Shown one piece after another: positions 35,876 to 42,439 of a stretch of 64,000 nt of DNA. The stretch comes from a bacterium (GTDB lineage Bacteria > Planctomycetota > Planctomycetia > Planctomycetales > Planctomycetaceae), in assembly GCA_016125225.1 (NCBI GenBank), contig WGME01000009.1, forward strand, positions 124,001 through 188,000, written 5' to 3'. Below the pieces are notes generated by a model, which saw only the letters and a list, made by a program, of their open reading frames with translations, searched no databases and was not told the DNA's origin. Position 1 is the first letter of the stretch, and each line of letters begins with the position of its first letter. The position numbers and the translations under genes were made by a program.

Positions 35876-36295
35876 TCACTCGCCGTGCAACGTCAGAATG
35901 AGGGACCGGGAGCCGCCGTGGTTGCGGTGCTCGCACAGATAAATGCCCTGCCATGTCCCGAGCAGTAACCGCCCTCGTTCGACCGGGATGGTCAGCGAGT
36001 TCCCCAGCAGTGACGCCTTCACATGGGCCGGCATGTCATCCGGCCCCTCGCACGTGTGCTGATAGGGAAAGTCTTCCGGTGCGATGGCATTGAACGACGA
36101 TTCCAGATCGACGGGCACATCCGGGTCTGCATTCTCGTTGATCGACAGCGATGCCGACGTATGCTGAATGAAGACGTGCAACGTGCCGATCTGAATGGTA
36201 CTCAGTTCCGGCAGGGCGTCGACAACCTGTCGGGTGATGATATGAAACCCGCGACGAAAGGCGGGAAGCGTGAGTCGATGGCGAATCCAGGGCAT
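35876..36295 (-). CDS. YjbQ/UPF0047 family protein
   Basis: 139 residues, normal for the family. The defining block is HVFIQHTSASLSINENADPDVPVDLE at about 41-66, followed by the metal-site histidines in FPYQHTCEGPDDMPAHVKASL and the end SLTIPVERGRLLLGTWQGIYLCEHR. Escherichia coli YjbQ has weak thiamine phosphate synthase activity, but the physiological role is unsettled. It is convergent with the Pro-rich protein and divergent from the operon starting at 36.4 kb. The conserved His residues are all in place. Confidence 0.93.
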   Translation of the reverse strand: MPWIRHRLTLPAFRRGFHIITRQVVDALPELSTIQIGTLHVFIQHTSASLSINENADPDVPVDLESSFNAIAPEDFPYQHTCEGPDDMPAHVKASLLGNSLTIPVERGRLLLGTWQGIYLCEHRNHGGSRSLILTLHGE

Positions 36296-36372
36296 AGTCC
36301 AACTCGATCCGGAAGCATGGCCAACATCTTCGCGATAGCCTAGCGTTTCCCGCGGGCGACCGCACTTCGTTC

Positions 36373-36401
36373 TTGCCGAGCAGTGACCACACGTCTATCA
36401 T
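36373..36401 (+). promoter_or_regulatory. Predicted sigma70-type promoter for the 36.4-45.4 kb operon
   Basis: TTGCCG (four of six), a 17-bp spacer and TATCAT (five of six) end about 50 bp before the ATG at 36454. Transcription would begin near 36408. This position also argues against a start codon upstream of 36454, since the longer frame would begin inside the -35 box. Confidence 0.5.
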
Positions 36402-36453
36402 GTGGGGAAGTATGACGAGGTCGCAAATCGCGATCCCCTTTGGAGACTGGGCT

Positions 36454-38121
36454 ATGCCGACCGCTCCGCACTCATTCCAATTGCTCAAGCACGTGGGTCG
36501 CCGGTTGCGTCTGCAATCCTTCGTGACCACCTTGCACTGGTCGCTGATCATCACATGCGGGGTCTACCTGGCCGCTTTGTTGATGAGCCGGTTGACGGGC
36601 CTGTTTCCGGAATGGTTCTCACCGATGTCACTGGTGACGATTCCGGTTGTGGCCTTGGTCAGTGCCGTGGTGTTGCATCGGCGGCCGGGGTTGCGAGACG
36701 CCGCCCGTGTGGTGGATCAGTCGTCGGGCGTTCGTGATCTCTATCTCACTTTATCGCTGCTGGAGACAGCGGCCGGGGAATATCAGCCGCTGGTGGTGCA
36801 GGCCGCCGAATCGCAAGCTCCGAAGGTGCAACCCGCACGCGTGGTGCCTCTGACCTGGCAACGCCGTCATTGGCAAGCCGTCGCCTTCGCTGGCGTGGTG
36901 GCTCTCGCGATGGTCTTCCTGCCGCAACTCGACCCGTTCGGCAAAGTGGCAGCGGCGTCTTTGTCGACAGAACGGCAAGACCGGCTCAATGACAGCCGTG
37001 TCGCGACGCAGCTTCGAATTGCGGAAATCAAAAAGGGCGCCGATGAGCTCGGCGAAGCCACCGAAGCTGACCAATCGATCGACCAGCTCAAGCTGACTTT
37101 CAATAAGATGCAACCGCAAGAGAAACGGTTGAACATGGAATCGCTGATGGATCGTCAGCGGGAACTGGCCGACCAATGGAAAAAGCTCGCGACCGATCCT
37201 CTGCAGAACCTGCTCAAGGCGGACCGGCAGGCGCAGCAACAGTTCGGTCAGGCTGAGGAAGAACTCTTGCAGAAGTGGAACAAAGAGTTGCAATCGGGTT
37301 CCACGGAGGGGCTGCAACAGGAACTGCAATCGCTGAAAGATCAGCTGCAGAAACTCGCGAAGGCTCAAGACCCGCTGGAGAAGCAGGAGCTGCAGAAGAA
37401 GATTCAGAAGAAGTTGGAAACCTTGGAAAAATTCGCCCAGAAGAACTTGGATTCCAAGCCCCTCGCGTCGGCATTACAGCGGGCGATGCAGCAGATGGAT
37501 TTGTCGAGTCTCGACAACCTGTCGTCGGAAGCGCTCGAAGGGGCCATGGAATCCCTGGAACTCTCCGAGATGGAGCTCGAAGACCTGGCTAAAACGGCGC
37601 AGGAGCTGAAGAAGCTGGAAGAAGCTCTCAAAACCCTACGCATGGCGAAGCGTCTCAACGACCATGAGAAGCTCGACGGTAAGGAATGCCAGAAGTGCAA
37701 ATCGCTTAGCGACTATGAAAAGCTCTATCGAGAAATGCTGTCCAAGTGCGAAGGCGGCCAATGCCAGGGCAAAGGCAAATGTGCCGGTTGCGGCCAATGC
37801 CAGGGCGGCAACGGTAATGGCGCGGGAATGGGGGGCCGTGGTATCGGCGAAGGCAATATCGCTCCCGAAGACAACAGCATCACCACCGAGTTTCAAACCG
37901 AACAATCCAAGTCGGCCGTGACCGCTGGGAAAGTCCTCCTCTCCATGAAATCGAAAGGTCAGGGGGAACGAGGCAACGTCGCAGTCGATTATCAGCAACT
38001 GGTCAATCAAGTAAAACTCGGCGTCAGCGAAGCCATTCTGCAAGAACAGGTGCCGCCCGGTTATCACGACCAGATCAAGAAGTACTTCGACGCGTTGGAA
38101 CCGGCGGATGCCCCGAAATAA
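36454..38121 (+). CDS. Coiled-coil membrane protein with Cys/Gly-rich segment
   Basis: About 555 residues from the ATG at 36454, which has GGAG eight bases upstream. Two N-terminal membrane segments at about 25-75 (LHWSLIITCGVYLAALLM; MSLVTIPVVALVSAVVLH) and one near 140 (AVAFAGVVALAMVFLP) are followed by some 220 residues of Glu/Lys/Gln/Leu-rich coiled coil, then a Cys/Gly-rich patch (CQKCKSL, then CEGGQCQGKGKCAGCGQCQGG) that looks like a metal- or redox-binding knot, and a conserved C-terminal domain (EQVPPGYHDQIKKYF). The family occurs in planctomycete clusters with MoxR ATPases and von Willebrand A proteins. It overlaps the ABC binding-protein gene by 14 bp. Function unknown; an envelope complex with the VWA protein is an inference. 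Confidence 0.85.
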   Translation: MPTAPHSFQLLKHVGRRLRLQSFVTTLHWSLIITCGVYLAALLMSRLTGLFPEWFSPMSLVTIPVVALVSAVVLHRRPGLRDAARVVDQSSGVRDLYLTLSLLETAAGEYQPLVVQAAESQAPKVQPARVVPLTWQRRHWQAVAFAGVVALAMVFLPQLDPFGKVAAASLSTERQDRLNDSRVATQLRIAEIKKGADELGEATEADQSIDQLKLTFNKMQPQEKRLNMESLMDRQRELADQWKKLATDPLQNLLKADRQAQQQFGQAEEELLQKWNKELQSGSTEGLQQELQSLKDQLQKLAKAQDPLEKQELQKKIQKKLETLEKFAQKNLDSKPLASALQRAMQQMDLSSLDNLSSEALEGAMESLELSEMELEDLAKTAQELKKLEEALKTLRMAKRLNDHEKLDGKECQKCKSLSDYEKLYREMLSKCEGGQCQGKGKCAGCGQCQGGNGNGAGMGGRGIGEGNIAPEDNSITTEFQTEQSKSAVTAGKVLLSMKSKGQGERGNVAVDYQQLVNQVKLGVSEAILQEQVPPGYHDQIKKYFDALEPADAPK

Positions 38122-39130
38122 CGCTGGTCCATTAGCTCTTCTGGCGAGTGTCTCTGCGGTCGTGTTACTCGTGCTCTGGTGGAGCACTTCGTCGACCTCC
38201 GCGCTCGTCGTCTACTGTGCGCACGACGCCGTGTACTCCGACGAAATTCTGGAAGAATTCGAACGGCAGACCGGCATTCAAGTCGAACCCCGTTTTGATA
38301 CGGAAGCCACCAAATCGCTGGGTCTGGTGCAGCTCATTCAGCGGGAACGGGCTCATCCGCAATGCGATGTGATCTGGAACAACGAGCTTCTCGGCACGTT
38401 GGCCTTGCAGGCTGAGGGATTGCTGGAACCCTACCAGGGCCCAGGCTGGGAACGCATCCCTCCGAAGTTTCGAGATCCGCAGGGAAACTGGGTGGGCATT
38501 GGCGCACGGTTGCGGGTCTGGATTGTCAATCACCGGCAGATGACCGCCAGCGAATCCGACATCGCTCAACTGCTGGAACTGGAACCCAGCCGCATCGCCA
38601 TGGCCCAACCGATGTTCGGTACTACGTTGACACATTACTGCGTCCTCGCGCGGGAATGGGGACTGCCTCGGTTGCAGGAATGGCACGCCGACCTTCGCCT
38701 GCGCGATCTCCGTGAAGTCCCTGGAAATGGTTTGGTGAAAGACCTGGTGGCCGCAGGAACGTGTGATGCCGGTTGGACCGATACCGACGATACCTTCGTG
38801 GCCAAGGACGCCGGGTTCCCCGTTGATATGCTGCCCATTCGCGTGTCCAGGCAAACCATCGCCATCCCCAACACCGTGGCCATCATTCGCGGCACGAAGC
38901 ATCGCCAGGAAGCCGAGCAACTGGTCGACTTCTTGACTTCGAAAGAGATCGAGTTGCGACTGGCGAAGTCGACCGCTCGGCAGATTCCCCTCGGCCCAAC
39001 GGAAGCCGGTGAACTACCAGACGATGTCCGGCAACTGGCCACCTGGGCCAGCGAATCGGTCGAACTGGGCGATCTGTTACCCATCCGCGGGCAAGTGCTC
39101 GATTGGTTACGGCAGGAGTACGCCCCGTGA
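38108..39130 (+). CDS. Iron(III)-type ABC transporter substrate-binding protein
   Basis: 340 residues. A single N-terminal hydrophobic stretch (LLASVSAVVLLVLWWSTS) without a lipobox anchors or exports it. The mature part begins VVYCAHDAVYSDEILEEFE, a close match to the start of FbpA/FutA-type periplasmic iron-binding proteins and their relatives that import thiamine or polyamines, followed by QCDVIWNNELLGTLAL and TDDTFVAKDAGFPVD. The paired tyrosines that bind Fe(III) near the C-terminus in FbpA are not evident, so the cargo may differ. It overlaps its neighbours (14 bp upstream, GTGA downstream), so all are made from one transcript. Confidence 0.88.
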   Translation: MPRNNAGPLALLASVSAVVLLVLWWSTSSTSALVVYCAHDAVYSDEILEEFERQTGIQVEPRFDTEATKSLGLVQLIQRERAHPQCDVIWNNELLGTLALQAEGLLEPYQGPGWERIPPKFRDPQGNWVGIGARLRVWIVNHRQMTASESDIAQLLELEPSRIAMAQPMFGTTLTHYCVLAREWGLPRLQEWHADLRLRDLREVPGNGLVKDLVAAGTCDAGWTDTDDTFVAKDAGFPVDMLPIRVSRQTIAIPNTVAIIRGTKHRQEAEQLVDFLTSKEIELRLAKSTARQIPLGPTEAGELPDDVRQLATWASESVELGDLLPIRGQVLDWLRQEYAP

Positions 39131-40518
39131 CCTACACGGTGGCCGTGTGGGGCACGCTGGTCCGCGCGGTGCTCGTCACCCTCGCTGCCTGGCCCGTGGT
39201 GCAGAACCTCGAAGCCTGGGTCTCGTCGGTTGATGGATCGCCCCGTCGCTGGCGGTTAGCAGCCGTGCTGTTGCCGTTTTTGTTCCCCGAACTCTTGGTC
39301 GGCTATGCCTATGCCCCGGCCGTCGCCGGTCTGCCAATACCAGCCGAAATCGCCACCAAGTTGCTCCTGATCATTCGCATCATTCCCGTGGGGGTGGTGG
39401 CGCGGATGCTGACGCCGACCACGCTGGTGACGCCCTCCGCCATCCACTGTCGACGTCTACAACTGCGCACCTGGCATGACCGTTATCAACTGTGGCGGTT
39501 GTGGTGCCTCGGCCCGCTGCGGCAAGCTTGTCCGGCCCTCATGCTGATGCTGCTCGTCAACTTTCAGGAGTTCGAACTGGCGGCGTTACTGAAGTCGACC
39601 AGTTGGACCGACTGGCTGTTCGTGCAACAAGTCGGGGGACTCTCGCTGGGAGCCTCATTGCAGGCCTGTGGGCTGCCCTTGCTGTTGCAACTGGCGATGA
39701 TTGGTGTGGCCATTGTGGCCGTCGAACGAACCCCTTTGGTTCCGGGATCGACGACCCCGGGCGTTGCTCCGCGCGCTCACTCCCGAGCAGCCGTCGTCCT
39801 GCTGGGTTTGATGTGGATCTTTGGCATTGTCATTCCCGCAGGAGTCTTGGTCGCAGGCTTGCCAACAGGGCTTTGGCAACTGGCTGGGCAACCCTCGCGT
39901 GGACAGGGATTGATTCGCGAAATGCTGACGGGCCTGGCTGTCGCAGGGGCTGCGGCTTCCGCAGCTTGGGTTGCCGCGGGAGTCTTCATCACTCGGTTCC
40001 GACGTCCGGTCATCGGTTTGGTGTGTTGCCTGCCGGGTCTGCTGGGCTCACTGATCCTCGGGCTCGCACTGGTGGCGATGTTTCAATGGCCACTCCTTGC
40101 GTGGGTCTATGCCACTCCCGTACGCTGGTTAATCGGAGCCTCGCTGGCAACATTACCCCGCGCCATGTTGCTGAGACTTTGGCTCGAGCGAAATCAGACC
40201 GCCGGACTGCATTTGTCACAGCTACTCAGTGATTCCCCAATTGCAGCACAACGCCGTCAGGGTCAGCAACTTCATTGGCGACTGGTCGAACAACCCATCG
40301 CCTTGGCCCTTGGACTATTAACCTGCTGGAGTTACCTGGACCTGACGACGGCGTATCTGCTCGCCCCGAATGGGATGCCGTCTGGCATGGTGCGGTTGTA
40401 CAATTTCATGCACTTCGGACGGACCAGTGCCCTGTCGGCCGAAGCCCTGGTGCTGATGGTCGGACCTTGGGGGTTGATGTGGGGGCTGGCACGACTCTGG
40501 CGAGGACTTCGTTCGTGA
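39127..40518 (+). CDS. ABC transporter permease, FbpB/ThiP type
   Basis: 463 residues from the GTG at 39127, which shares GTGA with the upstream stop. At least ten hydrophobic segments are visible in two halves (for example LAAVLLPFLFPELLVGYAYA; AVVLLGLMWIFGIVIPAGVL; VIGLVCCLPGLLGSLILGLAL), the double-permease layout of FbpB and ThiP. The EAA loop that contacts the ATPase is recognisable in the first half (RLWCLGPLRQACPALML), weaker in the second. It should form the channel for the binding protein just upstream. Its stop again overlaps the ATPase start as GTGA. Confidence 0.9.
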   Translation: MTYTVAVWGTLVRAVLVTLAAWPVVQNLEAWVSSVDGSPRRWRLAAVLLPFLFPELLVGYAYAPAVAGLPIPAEIATKLLLIIRIIPVGVVARMLTPTTLVTPSAIHCRRLQLRTWHDRYQLWRLWCLGPLRQACPALMLMLLVNFQEFELAALLKSTSWTDWLFVQQVGGLSLGASLQACGLPLLLQLAMIGVAIVAVERTPLVPGSTTPGVAPRAHSRAAVVLLGLMWIFGIVIPAGVLVAGLPTGLWQLAGQPSRGQGLIREMLTGLAVAGAAASAAWVAAGVFITRFRRPVIGLVCCLPGLLGSLILGLALVAMFQWPLLAWVYATPVRWLIGASLATLPRAMLLRLWLERNQTAGLHLSQLLSDSPIAAQRRQGQQLHWRLVEQPIALALGLLTCWSYLDLTTAYLLAPNGMPSGMVRLYNFMHFGRTSALSAEALVLMVGPWGLMWGLARLWRGLRS

Positions 40519-42353
40519 CCCCCGATGACCTCTGGGAATTCGATGCGGTCACGCTCGCTGGCGGCACACGGCCCCGGTTAGATCAGATCACGTGTTCCAT
40601 CCCGCATGGAGTCACGGCGATCCTGGGCCCCTCTGGCTCAGGCAAGACGTCGTTGCTGAATCTGCTGGTCGGCTTTGAACAACCGACTGCCGGACGCCTG
40701 AAGGCAGCCGCGCCAGATGCTACTCGGCTGCCCTTGTTCTGGAGTCCTGCCGATCATGGCTTGTGGCCTCATCTGACGGTCGCGGAACACATCACGGCGG
40801 TGGGTGCGCCAGCCACAAACAACTGGCTGGAACGGTTTGAATTGACGTCTGTAGCCACGGCCTCTCCGGCGACACTTTCGCTCGGCGAACGCTCTCGACT
40901 CAGTGTTGCCAGGGCTTTAGCCACAGAGGCCGCGATCATCGTTCTCGATGAGCCGCTGGCTCATATCGATGCCCCACGCACCGCACGCTGCTGGCAACAG
41001 ATTCGACAAGTCGTAGAAGAACGCGAACTGTCGCTCGTCTTTTCCACACACGATCCGCAAGTGGCGATGCGTGAAGCCGACTGGTGCCTGCTGTTGTCCG
41101 AGGGGCGTTGTCTGGCAGCGGGCACGCCGCAGGAACTGTATCATTACCCGCTGACGCGCGAAATTGCCGAACTGTTAGGCCCCATCACCTGGTTGACACA
41201 GGATGAATGGGATGTGTGGTTTGATCGAATGCCGTTGCCGGAAACGGCATTTCCCGGCGGTGTGCGAATACGGCCGCATCAGCTCGGCATTGAACCCTGT
41301 GCTCAAAGTCCGATCGAAGTAGTCCAGGCCGATTTTGTCGGCAGTCGCGAAGAAGTCCGCTTGCGGCACCGAGCCACGGGACAGCAACTGACGACGGCCT
41401 ATCAACCCGCACAACCAACCTTGCAACCGGGTCACACCGTGCGATTAGTCTGGCTCGCGTTGCTGCTCTGCCTGCTCTGGCTTCCTGGATGTGGTAGCTC
41501 TGCGACCGATCCAGAGTTGTCGGTCACTCATGAGACCTATTGGTCTCCGCCGCCGGAAGGCCTGAAGATTCCTGCCCCTCGTGCGGTCACCGCGGCCCCC
41601 GACAATCAGGTGTATGTTCTGGACAATGCCGGTCGCATCCTGGTTTTCAATGATCATGGCCAAGTGCAAAAGTCCTGGTTCATGCCCGAGTACAGCGTCG
41701 GTAAGCCCGAACGCATTCTGGTCACGAGCACGGGCGAACTCGTCATTGCCGACACGCATTACCACCGGATCGTCGTCTTCAACCAGCAGGGCGAAGTGCT
41801 GCGGATGTTTGGCCGAAAAGGCGAAGCCCCCGGCGAGTTCATTTATCCCGTAGCCGTGGCGGAAGATGATCGTGGGCAACTTTATGTGTGCGAATATGGC
41901 GGCCACGATCGCGTGCAGATCTTCCGCCCCGATGGCACTTATGTCTCGGAATTTGGCAGCTTCGGGACCGCTGCCGGACAGTTTCAACGACCGAGTGGCA
42001 TCGTCTGGCAGGATGGTCGACTCTACATTGCCGACGCGTTCAACAATCGCATCCATGTTGTCGATGAACAAGGGCAACCCGTGCCGCTCGATCCGCAGGC
42101 GTTCGCGGCCGATCTGCATTACCCCTACGATATCGCCCTCGGTCCGCAGGGGCATTTCTTTGTGGTGGAATACGGAGCTGGCCGGGTGACACGGTTTTCC
42201 GCCGAAGGTGCATTGCTGGGGCGGTATGGTCATTCCGGTGCGGATGAGGGAGAATTCAGCACGCCGTGGGGTCTGAGTGTGATGCCCGATGGTCGCGTGT
42301 TAGTGGCTGATACAGGCAACCGGCGGATCGTGGAACTGACACCGGCGAATTGA
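40515..42353 (+). CDS. ABC transporter ATPase fused in frame to a membrane segment and NHL-repeat propeller
   Basis: 612 residues from the GTG at 40515 (GTGA overlap). Residues 1-305 are an ABC ATPase: Walker A GPSGSGKTS, signature LSLGERSRLSVARAL (LSGGQ changed to LSLGE), Walker B AIIVLDEPLAHID, H-loop FSTHDP, then a TOBE-like end. The usual Q-loop Gln is absent (FWSPADHGLWPHLTV). At about 310 comes a hydrophobic run ending in a lipobox-like LPGC (RLVWLALLLCLLWLPGC), followed by four or five NHL blades to the end (GEFIYPVAVAEDDRGQLYV; GQFQRPSGIVWQDGRLYIA). No stop separates the parts. Either this is a true fusion carrying an external propeller, or a GTG at 41439 starts an independent lipoprotein within the same frame. 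Confidence 0.88.
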   Translation: MTPDDLWEFDAVTLAGGTRPRLDQITCSIPHGVTAILGPSGSGKTSLLNLLVGFEQPTAGRLKAAAPDATRLPLFWSPADHGLWPHLTVAEHITAVGAPATNNWLERFELTSVATASPATLSLGERSRLSVARALATEAAIIVLDEPLAHIDAPRTARCWQQIRQVVEERELSLVFSTHDPQVAMREADWCLLLSEGRCLAAGTPQELYHYPLTREIAELLGPITWLTQDEWDVWFDRMPLPETAFPGGVRIRPHQLGIEPCAQSPIEVVQADFVGSREEVRLRHRATGQQLTTAYQPAQPTLQPGHTVRLVWLALLLCLLWLPGCGSSATDPELSVTHETYWSPPPEGLKIPAPRAVTAAPDNQVYVLDNAGRILVFNDHGQVQKSWFMPEYSVGKPERILVTSTGELVIADTHYHRIVVFNQQGEVLRMFGRKGEAPGEFIYPVAVAEDDRGQLYVCEYGGHDRVQIFRPDGTYVSEFGSFGTAAGQFQRPSGIVWQDGRLYIADAFNNRIHVVDEQGQPVPLDPQAFAADLHYPYDIALGPQGHFFVVEYGAGRVTRFSAEGALLGRYGHSGADEGEFSTPWGLSVMPDGRVLVADTGNRRIVELTPAN

Positions 42354-42439
42354 TCATCACCCTTCGTGATCGACTTCGTGCAGCGAACTTGCTTTGATAC
42401 GGGAACCTCGTTGGCATCACGGATACAAAGAACCGTCCC

